A DNA stretch of 64,000 bases. It comes from Planctomycetota bacterium (GTDB lineage Bacteria; Planctomycetota; PUPC01; JACPCR01). Made by a program: the position numbers and the translations under genes. Below the pieces are notes generated by a model, which saw nothing but the letters and a program-made list of their open reading frames with translations, was not told the origin of the DNA and ran no database searches. This document shows positions 42,256 to 49,788 of this stretch, in pieces (the first letter of the stretch is position 1; each line of letters begins with the position of its first letter). Location of the stretch: positions 46,602-110,601 of the forward strand of contig JACPCR010000081.1 in the NCBI GenBank assembly GCA_016179685.1. Direction: 5' to 3'.

Positions 42256-42921
42256 TCAGAAACTGACGAGCCGGGCACGGACTCGGGTAGCCCTGGCCTC
42301 TTCGCGAAAGGTCTCATCACGGCTCGTGATCCTGCCCCGATTCCCTTCGAGGGTCGGCGGGAAGGCCGGAACGTCCAGGCGAGCATGAACGCGCTCCGTG
42401 GGAAACAGAATCTCGATCTCGCCTTCCTCCTCCGGCTCCATGGTGAAGACGGGCGGAAGGACGCGGTCGTTCTCGGAAAAGGTCAGCGGGGCTATGGAAG
42501 GCTCAGGCTCGGTCGAGGCAAGGGGCGGGGCGGGAGGAGTGGCCTGCGGGGCGTTCAGCGCCGGCAGGGGCGGCGGCGGCGACTTCAGCCAGGTGGTCAG
42601 CACGAGGCCGACCACTGCCGCCGCGGCCGCTCCCAGACACCATGACCTCCAGCGGTGCGGCGAAGCGGCCGGCTCGAACGGCTGAAAGCCCTGTCTTCGA
42701 ACCCTTTGTTTGACGCTCCGCTGCAACGTCTCCATGGCCTGGGGCGTCAGCCCCTGCGCACCCAGTTCAAGCAGGGCTCGGTGCGATTCCTGGTAGGCCC
42801 GCACCTGGGCCTGGCAACTTTCGCATTCCACGAGGTGGAGGGCGACCTCTTTGCACATCTCATCGGGAAGGTCGCGCCCAACGTAAAGAGGTAGATGCTT
42901 TCTCGCAGATTGGCAGTTCAT
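42256..42921 (-). CDS. Anti-sigma factor with zinc-finger domain (zf-HC2/RsrA-like)
   Basis: A 221-residue membrane protein. The cytoplasmic N-terminal anti-sigma domain starts MNCQSARKHLPLYVGRDLP and carries the Hx3CxxC zinc motif (HLVECESC). A single membrane helix (CLGAAAAAVVGLVLTTWL, about 97-114) leads to a Pro-rich extracytoplasmic region. The start at 42921 overlaps the sigma factor stop by 4 bp. It should hold the ECF sigma factor inactive until an envelope signal arrives. The C-terminal domain beyond the proline linker has no recognisable fold. Confidence 0.9.
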   Translation of the reverse strand: MNCQSARKHLPLYVGRDLPDEMCKEVALHLVECESCQAQVRAYQESHRALLELGAQGLTPQAMETLQRSVKQRVRRQGFQPFEPAASPHRWRSWCLGAAAAAVVGLVLTTWLKSPPPPLPALNAPQATPPAPPLASTEPEPSIAPLTFSENDRVLPPVFTMEPEEEGEIEILFPTERVHARLDVPAFPPTLEGNRGRITSRDETFREEARATRVRARLVSF

Positions 42922-43550
42922 ACGTCTGACCGTCTGGACCAAAGGTCCTTGAAAAGCTTCCGAGCATGATGTAGACGCCAGCGAACCAGCGACGAGGGCA
43001 CGTGAATGATCTTGGCGATCTCCCTCGGCGTGAATCCTTCCATGTCCCGCAGGGCCAGCACGATCCGGTATTTCTCGGGAAGTCCGCTCAGGACCTCCTG
43101 CACCAGGTGCGCCCGCTCCGAGCCCTGCAGAATCTCATCCGGGGGCAGTTGCTTCGACGCGTGCTGTTCCGGCTCGACCAGCTCCACGCTGCGCCGCACG
43201 CGGCGACGCCGGAGCGTGTCGATCGTCAGATTCATGCCGATTCGGTAGAGCCACGTGTAGAAGGACAACCGCTCGTCAAACCGCCGCAGCGACGTGAAGA
43301 CTCTCACAAACGTCTCCTGGCAGATGTCCCAGGCCTCGAACCGGTCGCCCAGGATGCGATAGGCCATGCGATAAAGCCTTGGGCCATAACGGGCTACCAG
43401 CTCCTCGAAGGCCACGTCCGATACCGCCCGGTTCGGATCCTGACACTTCTGGAGCAGATCCAAGTCCGTCTCTTCGCGGTTTCCTGACGCACGGCCCGGC
43501 CCGGTCCAGGAAAAAGGATTCGTCTCTTCGGACATGATCGCCCGGGACAT
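42918..43550 (-). CDS. RNA polymerase sigma factor, ECF subfamily (RpoE-like)
   Basis: A 210-residue sigma-70 family protein with only regions 2 and 4. Region 2 includes RYGPRLYRMAYRILGD and CQETFVRVF (promoter -10 recognition). Region 4 includes GLPEKYRIVLALRDMEGFTP and IAKIIHVPSSLVRWRLHHAR (-35 recognition helix-turn-helix). The ATG at 43550 has GGAGG 6 bases upstream; an internal Met at 43535 is an alternative. It is coupled to its anti-sigma factor and leads the sigma, anti-sigma, dead-HtrA, HtrA operon. Confidence 0.95.
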   Translation of the reverse strand: MSRAIMSEETNPFSWTGPGRASGNREETDLDLLQKCQDPNRAVSDVAFEELVARYGPRLYRMAYRILGDRFEAWDICQETFVRVFTSLRRFDERLSFYTWLYRIGMNLTIDTLRRRRVRRSVELVEPEQHASKQLPPDEILQGSERAHLVQEVLSGLPEKYRIVLALRDMEGFTPREIAKIIHVPSSLVRWRLHHARKLFKDLWSRRSDV

Positions 43551-43652
43551 TCGGCGCCTCCGTATCCTCTCTTAGATACGCCGCTGAATGCCTTTCGTTT
43601 GGTGGTTTGCCCCCGTTACCCAACGCTGCCCAGACGCACAACTTTCCCGGCA

Positions 43653-43681
43653 ATCATAACACGAGTAGGGCCCGTAGCCAA
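43653..43681 (-). promoter_or_regulatory. Candidate extended -10 promoter for the ECF sigma operon
   Basis: On the minus strand, TTGGCT and TATGAT are separated by 17 bases, and TG stands one base before the -10 box (TGTTATGAT, the extended form). The leader would be about 95 bases to the sigma factor ATG. No ECF-type GGAACTT box was seen here, so autoregulation is not supported by this site. Confidence 0.5.
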
Positions 43682-43699
43682 TTCCAGTCAACAGGAGTG

Positions 43700-44290
43700 T
43701 CCGGACACAAGGCGTCCGAGTCCGAGCCAGAGATCGCGACCTGCCGAATCGGTGGGTGATGGGTGGTGGGTGGTGGTGAGTCCTGAATCATGAATGATGA
43801 AGGCTGTAGGCTCCGAGTAGTGATCATGGATTGCCCGGCCGCCTTTGGGGAGTCCTTGATCCACTGGTCCCTCGTGCATGGTCTATGATCCCTTGTCCTT
43901 CGTCCCTTGTCCATGGCCTATCGTCCATGGCCCATGGTCCCTCTGTGATCAAGGCTGTAGGCTGAACAGTTGTTCTCCCATACTCCCACACCCCCATACT
44001 CCCACACCTCCAAATTCCTGGTGTCAGGTATCAGGCCCCCGTCCCTGGCCCCTGGTCCCCCCTCCGTTCATCCAATTTTTGCCTTTTCCCTTTGGCCCTC
44101 GGCCTTTTGCCTTCTACTCGCTCCCTGCTCCCCGCTTCTTGCTTCTTTCTTGTCCTCTTGTCGCCGTGTCACCGCGTCACCGTGTCGTCTGTTCCCCTGG
44201 TCCCTTTGCGTTCAAGACTCGGAACGAAGGACTGCGAGAGCGAGCGATCTCCGCCTGCCGAGGTGGAAGGTCTCCTGCAACACACCACCG
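43700..44290. other. Intergenic low-complexity region, pyrimidine-rich, with phrase-like short repeats
   Basis: No gene. It consists of short repeated words: GGGTGGTGGGTGG, ATGAATGATGAAGG, CCATGG..CCATGG series, CCCATACTCCCACACC twice, CCTTTTGCCTTCTACT, and TTGCTTCTTTCTTG. Strand asymmetry is strong (C and T rich from about 43970). Some words are the reverse complement of those at 3400-3730, so the two tracts are related. Confidence 0.6.
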
Positions 44291-44295
44291 TTGAC

Positions 44296-44964
44296 TCAGG
44301 AGGACCCTTGAATGAGGAGAACGAATTCGCCGCGGGGCTCGTTGTGCGCGGCCCAAGCGATGGCTTCCGAAAGGTTGCCGCGAATCATCTCTTCGAACTT
44401 CTTGGTCAGCTCGCGGCCGAGGGCGCAGCGGCGGTCGCCGTAAACCTCGAGGGAAGCCTCCAGGAGCGCTCTGATGCGGAAGGGGGATTCGTAGAAGATG
44501 AGGGTGGCGGAACTGCTGGCGGATTCCTGAAGGAATCGCTTTCTGGGTGATGCTTTACGTGGAGCGAAGCCCCGAAACCAGAATTCGTGGACCGGTAGGC
44601 CGGACGCGGCCAGCGCTGCCAGGATGGCGGAGGGGCCCGGGACGGGCACGACGCCGATGCCGGCCTCGATGCAGGCGCGGATGAGAGGGAAACCGGGGTC
44701 CGAAATCCCAGGTGTTCCGGCATTGGAGACGAGAGCGACATTCTGGCCCTGGCGAAGCGCTTCGAGGACCTGGGGGATTCGGCGGGCCTCGTTGTGCTCG
44801 AAATAACTGAGCATCGGCCGATCGATCCGGTAATGGGCGAGCAGACGGCCTGTGACGCGGGTGTCCTCCGCGGCGATCAGGTCCGCCTCGCGAAGCGTCC
44901 GAAGGGCCCGCTGGGTGATGTCTTCAAGGTTGCCGATCGGGGTGCTGACGAGGTACAAAGGCAC
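44296..44964 (-). CDS. rsmI: 16S rRNA (cytidine1402-2'-O)-methyltransferase
   Basis: About 222 residues of the tetrapyrrole-methylase-fold RsmI family, which methylates C1402 in the decoding centre of 16S rRNA with SAM. Motifs: VPLYLVSTPIGNLEDIT, IAAEDTRVTGRLLAHY, SYFEHNEARR, VALVSNAGTPGISDPGF and PVPGPSAILAALAASGL. The start is taken as the GTG at 44964; the frame is open far upstream but no ATG lies nearer, and the upstream part is not similar. The extra C-terminal domain seen in E. coli RsmI is missing, as in many bacteria. No ribosome binding site is seen. Confidence 0.93.
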   Translation of the reverse strand: MPLYLVSTPIGNLEDITQRALRTLREADLIAAEDTRVTGRLLAHYRIDRPMLSYFEHNEARRIPQVLEALRQGQNVALVSNAGTPGISDPGFPLIRACIEAGIGVVPVPGPSAILAALAASGLPVHEFWFRGFAPRKASPRKRFLQESASSSATLIFYESPFRIRALLEASLEVYGDRRCALGRELTKKFEEMIRGNLSEAIAWAAHNEPRGEFVLLIQGSS

Positions 44965-45043
44965 GGGAGGGCGAAAGTCCAGATGCAAGAAGTGGTCTTG
45001 ACGCCTGGGGCCATCGGGTCTCGGACCGCTGGCGAGCACACCC

Positions 45044-45087
45044 GTCAACGCGCACGGAAGTGCGGGTGCACTTGCGAACTCGTCTAC
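45044..45087 (+). repeat. 44-bp imperfect palindrome, AAGTGC-N4-GCACTT tip (copy 5)
   Basis: Tip CGGAAGTGC-GGGT-GCACTTGCG. 14 of 20 arm positions pair. The right end CGTCTAC runs into the stop codon of the minus-strand gene ending at 45087. Confidence 0.8.
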
Positions 45088-45593
45088 TAGAGCCGACCCT
45101 TGTTGGCGAGGGCGACGAATTTCTCCAGCGTCAATATCTCGACGAGCCTGCCGTGGCGAAGGTGGTCCTGTAACCCGCCTCCGACGTAAAAATCGCGCAG
45201 GGTCCAGCCTTCGCCGCCGAGCACGACATAAGCCTTGGTCCAGCGTCCGTTCCCGTCCCGGACGGCTTCGGCGAGGCAGATGACCTCGAAGGGGACCTTC
45301 TGCTCCGCGGTCCCGGACACCTGCTGCCACTTGAGGGAGATGAGGAACGTGGCGTCGCCCTTCGAGGCCACTAGGTCCACCTTGTGCTTTCGGCCGCCGG
45401 GCCTCGTGCCAATGACCTGTTGAGGAGAACAGGTGTAACCTCCAAGGGCAAGGGCGTGATGGGCCATGCCTTCGAGAACGGTCCCTGTGTCGGTATCACG
45501 CTGGGTCGCGCGGAGCGATGGACTCGCGGCAGGAAATGCAAGCAAGCCTTGACCAGCATCGCCTTCAGGAGTCTTCTTCGCTTCCTTATCCAA
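45087..45593 (-). CDS. PD-(D/E)XK nuclease-superfamily-like protein
   Basis: About 168 residues from a TTG at 45593, which has GAGGAG 8 bases upstream. An ATG at 45641 in the same frame lies inside a palindromic repeat and is less likely. The core GGRKHKVDLVASKGDATFLI then SLKWQQVSG has the order Asp-(N)-Ser/Lys expected of a PD-(D/E)XK fold (D in KVDLV, K in LISLKW), and VLEGMAHHALALGGY supplies the N-terminal helix. It may be a small restriction-like or recombination nuclease. It is next to a nucleotidyltransferase-like gene, but separated by a palindrome. Confidence 0.65.
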   Translation of the reverse strand: MDKEAKKTPEGDAGQGLLAFPAASPSLRATQRDTDTGTVLEGMAHHALALGGYTCSPQQVIGTRPGGRKHKVDLVASKGDATFLISLKWQQVSGTAEQKVPFEVICLAEAVRDGNGRWTKAYVVLGGEGWTLRDFYVGGGLQDHLRHGRLVEILTLEKFVALANKGRL

Positions 45594-45607
45594 ACCTGTG
45601 TCTCCTC

Positions 45608-45651
45608 GTAGACGGGTGCGGAAGTGCGCCAGCGCTTCCATGCCCGTCTAC
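45608..45651 (+). repeat. 44-bp palindrome, AAGTGC/GCGCTT tip (copy 6)
   Basis: Left arm GTAGACGGGTGCGGAAGTGC, loop GCCA, right arm GCGCTTCCATGCCCGTCTAC. 16 of 20 positions pair as DNA, and all four mismatches would be G-U or A-C type in RNA. It lies 15 bases upstream of the TTG start of the nuclease-like gene. Confidence 0.85.
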
Positions 45652-45661
45652 TTTGACAGGG

Positions 45662-46252
45662 TCATCCCTCCGGGCTATCCAGAAGACTCTGGAGACGCCC
45701 GGCAAGCTCCGGCGGAAACCGCCCACACCAGGTCGAATCGATCAACCCCACGTCGAGTAGGTCTCGAAGATGAGTACGGTCCCTGTCGCGAAACGAGGTG
45801 AGCTTCATCCGGACAAGCGCTTCCAGGCTGAGTATGCGAAACGCCGGGGTCTTCTCGGACTCCGTGACATCCGGCGCGGGCAGGGCATAGTCCGGCCGGA
45901 CTTTCTCTGCTGCGAGGATGACATGTACGGCATCCCTTGCTTTCGCATGAGGTCCGTCGAGAAACATCTCCACTCCCGAAACATGCCGACGAATGAAACC
46001 CGCCCCGGTCAGCGCCAGAGCCACGGCCTCCAGGTTCGCACGCCGCACGAGGATGTCCACGTCCCGGGTGTTTCGGACCGCCGCATCGTCAACGCGTGAG
46101 ACCCACGCTGCCACCGCGTGTCCCCCGATGACCGCGTACGGAACGCCCGCCTGCTCAAGGGCCGAGACCGCGCGTTCCAGTCGCTCACGCACTTTCTCCA
46201 CGGCCCGGATCATCCTTTCCCAGGAAATTCCTTCATAGGCCGTTCGCGCCAT
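45662..46252 (-). CDS. Nucleotidyltransferase-fold protein (AbiEii/MenA-like or DUF-type)
   Basis: About 196 residues. The start at 46252 (MARTAYEGISWERMIRAVEK) has GGGAGAT just upstream. The nucleotidyltransferase motif is AVIGGHAVAAW (GG then helix) followed by NTRDVDILVRR (DxD metal site), with LEALVRMKLTSFRDRDRTHL and RDLLDVGLID in the C-terminal helical part. This pattern fits the nucleotidyl transferase AbiEii/AbiGii-toxin-like group and small stand-alone nucleotidyltransferases. No clear antitoxin partner (AbiEi-like HTH) is seen next to it. Target unknown. Confidence 0.78.
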   Translation of the reverse strand: MARTAYEGISWERMIRAVEKVRERLERAVSALEQAGVPYAVIGGHAVAAWVSRVDDAAVRNTRDVDILVRRANLEAVALALTGAGFIRRHVSGVEMFLDGPHAKARDAVHVILAAEKVRPDYALPAPDVTESEKTPAFRILSLEALVRMKLTSFRDRDRTHLRDLLDVGLIDSTWCGRFPPELAGRLQSLLDSPEG

Positions 46253-46311
46253 GGTATCTCCCGTAGGAAGGGATTTCCGAAGTGTGGAGACCCCTGACTT
46301 TGCGGAGACCG

Positions 46312-46824
46312 TCACTTTTTTCCCCCGTCCTCCGCCTTCTTGTCATCGCCCGTCGCTTTCACCGCAGTGAAGGTGCCAGTCCCCAGAATGAAGGAAAACT
46401 TCCCGTCCGTGATCTCCGTGCCCTCACGATTCAATTTCCCTTCCCACTTGATGGGCACCGGTTGCCCCTTGACCCGATACGTGGTCTTGAACGAAATCTT
46501 CCCACCCAACGTCACCGTGGAAATATTGGATTCGATGATGGGAAAGCCGAACGGCTCGCCGACGACGACCATGCCGCCCTTCTCGCCCTTCTCGAAAGTC
46601 AAGCGGACCTTTCGATTGAGCCTGTCCACATCCCTTCTTCCTTCGATCCTTTCACCCTCCGTGCTGAAGGTCCATTTCCCCTCGAGGACGCTGGCCGGCG
46701 CGCCCTCGGCCCAGGGAGCAGGAAGCGCCCACAGGGCGAACAGCCCCGCGGCGAGCAGGCTCACAGGCCCAGCTTGGGGCGACTCTACCTTCCACCCGGA
46801 CATTCGACTTTTGACTCGGATCAT
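46312..46824 (-). CDS. Small exported hypothetical protein
   Basis: About 170 residues from the ATG at 46824, which has GGGAGG 8 bases upstream; the frame opens earlier but without support. The signal/anchor reads VSLLAAGLFALWALPAPWAEGA. The mature part is beta-rich (LEGKWTFSTEGERIEGRRD, KISFKTTYRVKGQPVPIKWE, EITDGKFSFILGTGTFTAVK), a lipocalin-like pattern, and the tail is Lys-rich. It resembles small secreted proteins that many Planctomycetes-like genomes encode, but no family is recognised. A candidate promoter stands at 46873. Confidence 0.72.
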   Translation of the reverse strand: MIRVKSRMSGWKVESPQAGPVSLLAAGLFALWALPAPWAEGAPASVLEGKWTFSTEGERIEGRRDVDRLNRKVRLTFEKGEKGGMVVVGEPFGFPIIESNISTVTLGGKISFKTTYRVKGQPVPIKWEGKLNREGTEITDGKFSFILGTGTFTAVKATGDDKKAEDGGKK

Positions 46825-46872
46825 GTGCAAGACCTCCCACAGGTGGAGTTTCTTCCGAGGGGGCAGAGACCT

Positions 46873-46901
46873 ATTCTCCGTAACGCGGTCTCGGCTGTCA
46901 A
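46873..46901 (-). promoter_or_regulatory. Candidate promoter for the exported protein gene at 46312
   Basis: On the minus strand TTGACA (perfect -35) is followed after 17 bases by GAGAAT. The leader would be about 42 bases long and includes the GGGAGG site. Confidence 0.5.
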
Positions 46902-46924
46902 CGACGCTCATTCATGAGACGACG

Positions 46925-47130
46925 CGCCGGACATGGAAATTCCCTGGCGTCGCAACGGGATCCCTATGGGAGGACAGCTCCGCGTAACGGGATCCCCCCA
47001 TAGGGATAAGTCCAGGAGAATCCGTGGGAAGACGGTGTTCCGCGTGTATCCTCTTTCCCCATCCGTGGGTTTCTTGAATCCGTGGGAAGACTCTTCTTCG
47101 TTTGCGAAAGAATCCGCGGCAGGAACATCC
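46925..47130. other. Intergenic region with GGGATCCC and GAATCCG(T/C)GGG words
   Basis: No gene. Repeated near-palindromes: AACGGGATCCCTATGGGAGG, AACGGGATCCCCCCATAGGG, and three GAATCCGTGGGAAGA-type words, shared with 30540-30620. Confidence 0.55.
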
Positions 47131-47170
47131 TGGCGAAAGTTTGCGTCCTGTGCAGGATGTTTGGACCGCC

Positions 47171-47479
47171 TCAGGGCAGGTTGAGTTTTTTCAGAATTTC
47201 CTCGCAGATGGGCACGTGCAGAATCCGGCCTCCAACGTAGAGGGCGGCCGCGAGCACGGCGAGAAGGAGAAACACCTTGGCGAGCAGGCCCATACCGCCC
47301 CTCGTCCGGGTCAGCCCGCGATCCTGAAACTCGGCAAATTTCTGGGCGCATTCCAGGCTGCAGAATTTCCCGTTGGAATCGGACTTGACGCACTCGGAAC
47401 ACACGGGCTTCTGGCACTGCCGGCATCGCACGACAGCAGGGCGATCCGTATGGGTGAAACACATGAGTTCACGTGTCAT
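47171..47479 (-). CDS. Small B-box-like zinc-finger membrane protein
   Basis: A 102-residue protein. Start at 47479 (MTRELMCFTHTDRPAVVRC), with AAAGGA about 10 bases upstream; the longer open frame runs into tandem repeats and is rejected. A treble of metal-binding pairs is visible: C..H in MCFTH, CRQC, CSEC and FCSLEC, the B-box-like cysteine/histidine spacing used by many bacterial zinc-ribbon proteins. One membrane helix (LLAKVFLLLAVLAAALYVGG) follows at about 70-89. Function unknown; probably a membrane-bound zinc protein with a cytoplasmic head. Confidence 0.8.
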   Translation of the reverse strand: MTRELMCFTHTDRPAVVRCRQCQKPVCSECVKSDSNGKFCSLECAQKFAEFQDRGLTRTRGGMGLLAKVFLLLAVLAAALYVGGRILHVPICEEILKKLNLP

Positions 47480-47630
47480 CGTTGTGCATCCTTTAGCTCT
47501 TATTTCGATTCCAGGCCTCATTCCCTTGTTATTCTCTTCCATTTTCTCCCACAGGAGAAGCCAGCGCACGCGCAAAGGGGCCGCGGCGTCCGCGAACTCT
47601 CCACTCGGGACGTTCAGGTTCCGGCAGGCC

Positions 47631-47816
47631 TGCGCACACTTGCACAAGTGTGCGCACCGGTGCGGCGTCCGCAAACGGAGGATTCCCGGCGTTCGGGCCC
47701 CTGGCGGACCTGCGCACACCTGCACAAGTGTGCGCACCGGTGCGGCGTCCGCAAACGGAGGATTCCCGGCGTTCGGGCCCCTGGCAGGCCTGCGCACACT
47801 TGCACAAGTGTGCGCA
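47631..47816 (+). repeat. 80-bp tandem repeat, about 2.3 copies, with a palindrome in each
   Basis: Units begin at 47631, 47711 and 47791 with TGCGCACAC(T/C)TGCACAAGTG. TGCGCACACTTG-CA-CAAGTGTGCGCA is a 12-bp perfect inverted repeat in two of the three units. The unit goes on through GGTGCGGCGTCCGCAAACGG to CGGCGTTCGGGCCCCTGGC. A diverged partial copy precedes it at about 47583. Confidence 0.95.
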
Positions 47817-47926
47817 GGGGCCAATGGAACGGAAATTCGATCATCAATTGGATTCAGGCGGCCGAGGCGGTTGCGCGCTTCGCTACGAGAGTCCGCGAAG
47901 CGCTGAGTCATCATCGAACCCTCTGG

Positions 47927-47949
47927 CCAAACTTATTGAGAAGTTATAC
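47927..47949 (-). repeat. AACTTATTGAGAAGTT element (copy 5, inverted)
   Basis: CCAAACTTATTGAGAAGTTA followed by TAC, the inverted form of the element at 18392. The region from 47950 to 48085 shows nothing recognisable. Confidence 0.65.
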
Positions 47950-48087
47950 CCTGAGAAAGGGTGTTCCTGGGAAACACTCGGCCGCATGAACGGACATCGG
48001 CCAAACTCCAGGAGTCTGACCGCACCAGCCTTGTTCTGTTTCGGTCCCTCTTGACGCCACCTTGGGGCCGGCTTAACATCCCAGGCT

Positions 48088-48135
48088 TATCGCACGTGTG
48101 CGGAAGTGCGCCCGCACTTCCGCACACGTGCGATA
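48088..48135 (+). repeat. Perfect 23-bp-arm palindrome, AAGTGC tip (copy 7)
   Basis: Left arm TATCGCACGTGTGCGGAAGT followed by GCG; two-base centre CC; right arm perfectly complementary. In the 20+4+20 frame of the family it spans 48090-48133 with loop GCCC. It lies 35 bases before the carbohydrate kinase ATG. Confidence 0.95.
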
Positions 48136-48170
48136 GGTGGGCCAGCCCCTCTCTTTTCGAGGATGTATCC

Positions 48171-49715
48171 ATGAGTCTGCTGGGACTGGACGTCGGGACG
48201 ACGGGCTGCAAGGCCATCATCTTCTCCCGCGAAGGGGAAATGCTTTCGAAGGCGTACCGCGAATACCGGGAAGATTATCCCAGACCGGGTTGGGCCGAGA
48301 CCGATCCGGACCAGGTCTGGGAGTCCGTCAAGCAAGTGGTCCGTGAAGCGGCCGCGGGCTCGAAATCACCGGTCCAGGCGCTGAGCACGTCCGTCCTGGG
48401 CGAGGCGTTCCATCCAGTGGACAAAGAGGGCCGTCCGCTCCGGAAGACGATCACCTCGGTGGACGGCCGCGCCCAGGCGCAGACGGATGCTCTGGGTTCG
48501 AAGTGGAGCGGTATCGAAATTTTTCAGAAGACGGGAATGGCGCTCCACCGGTCATATGCGCTGCCGAAAATCATGTGGATACGGGAGAACGAGCCCGAGG
48601 TGTACCGGAGCACCTGGAAGTTCCTGCATTACGGCGACTACCTCGCCTGCCGCATGGGGGTCGAGCCGGTGAACGACCTTTCGGTAGCGGGCCGAAGCCT
48701 GGCGCTGGACGTGAGGAAGCGGGACTGGTGCGACGAGATTCTGGAGATCGCTGGGGTGGACCGCTCGCTTCTGCCTCGAGTCGCCCCCGCCGGTCAGGTG
48801 ATCGGCGAGATGCCCGCGTCGGTCTCCTCGGACCTGGGACTGCCCGTTGGGGTGAACGTAGTGACGGGCGGGCACGATCAGCCGGTCTGCGCCCTCGGTG
48901 CGGGTGTGCTGGAGCCCGGGGTAGGGACGGACACCACGGGCACGGTAGAGTGCATGACGGTATCGATGAGGGAGCCGATCCTGACGGAGGCGATGCTCGA
49001 TCAGAATCTTTCGGTGTATCCGCACGTGGTGCCGGACCGTTACGTGACGCTGGCATTCGTGTACAGCGCGGGGAACGTCCTGCGGTGGTATCGGGATCAA
49101 TTTGCGGTGGAGGAGCGTGCCGCGGCGGCCTCGAGCGGCCGCGACGTTTACGACCTTCTGGTGGAACGCGCTGTCCCGGGTCCGGCGGAAGTCTTTTTGC
49201 TGCCGCATTTTACGGGAAGCGGCACCCCGTACCTCGATGGGGATTCGCGCGGCGCCATCCTCGGCCTCCGGCCAGTCTCGGGACCCGGCCACCTCGTCCG
49301 CGCCATCCTCGACGGCATCGCCTACGAAATGCGCGTCAACCTCGAAGCCCTCGGCAAGGCCGGCCTCGAAGTCCAGTGCCTCCACGCCATCGGCGGCGGG
49401 GCCCGGTCCGATGCCTGGCTGCAATCCAAGGCGGATATCCTGGGCGTCGAGCTGCAGGCGCTTACCGTCTCGGAGGCCGGCTGCCTTGGCGCCGCCATGC
49501 TGGCGGGCACGGCCGTCGGCATCTTCCCTTCGCTCGCGGCTGCGGCGGAACAACTCGTCCAGGTGCGCCAGGTCTTCGTCCCCAGGCGGGCGCGCCGCAC
49601 CGCCTACAACAAGGCCTTCCGCGTTTACAAGAAAATCTACCCGGCGCTGAAAAGGGTCAATCACAGCATCGCCGAGCTGGCGCGGCAACTCGACGGGGCC
49701 GGATCGAAGAGGTGA
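48171..49715 (+). CDS. FGGY-family carbohydrate kinase (xylulokinase/gluconokinase type)
   Basis: A 514-residue ATP-dependent sugar kinase. The N-terminal phosphate-binding loop is LLGLDVGTTGCKAIIF. The substrate-side acidic residue is likely in the GGHDQP segment, where family members carry the catalytic Asp. The adenosine motif near the C-terminus is AIGGGARSDAWLQSKADIL. GAGGA lies upstream of the ATG. It leads a plus-strand run with a Gfo/Idh/MocA oxidoreductase and an FAH-family protein, so it may phosphorylate a sugar or sugar acid in the same route. The exact sugar cannot be read from sequence. Confidence 0.93.
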   Translation: MSLLGLDVGTTGCKAIIFSREGEMLSKAYREYREDYPRPGWAETDPDQVWESVKQVVREAAAGSKSPVQALSTSVLGEAFHPVDKEGRPLRKTITSVDGRAQAQTDALGSKWSGIEIFQKTGMALHRSYALPKIMWIRENEPEVYRSTWKFLHYGDYLACRMGVEPVNDLSVAGRSLALDVRKRDWCDEILEIAGVDRSLLPRVAPAGQVIGEMPASVSSDLGLPVGVNVVTGGHDQPVCALGAGVLEPGVGTDTTGTVECMTVSMREPILTEAMLDQNLSVYPHVVPDRYVTLAFVYSAGNVLRWYRDQFAVEERAAAASSGRDVYDLLVERAVPGPAEVFLLPHFTGSGTPYLDGDSRGAILGLRPVSGPGHLVRAILDGIAYEMRVNLEALGKAGLEVQCLHAIGGGARSDAWLQSKADILGVELQALTVSEAGCLGAAMLAGTAVGIFPSLAAAAEQLVQVRQVFVPRRARRTAYNKAFRVYKKIYPALKRVNHSIAELARQLDGAGSKR

Positions 49716-49788
49716 AAACGTCCCCCTTCAACGGGCAACGGACGCCCAGAGAAAAGCTCTCTGCGGCTCGGTTGGCTGAGGAGAGACC

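Noticed and set aside
47480..47914. N-terminal extension of the zinc-finger gene
   Set aside because: The extension translates the 80-bp tandem repeat; the ATG at 47479 has a ribosome binding site and gives a normal protein.
48088..48135. Integron attC site interpretation of the hairpins
   Set aside because: No integrase gene, no R/L box consensus at the ends, and the arms pair without the bulges that attC sites have.
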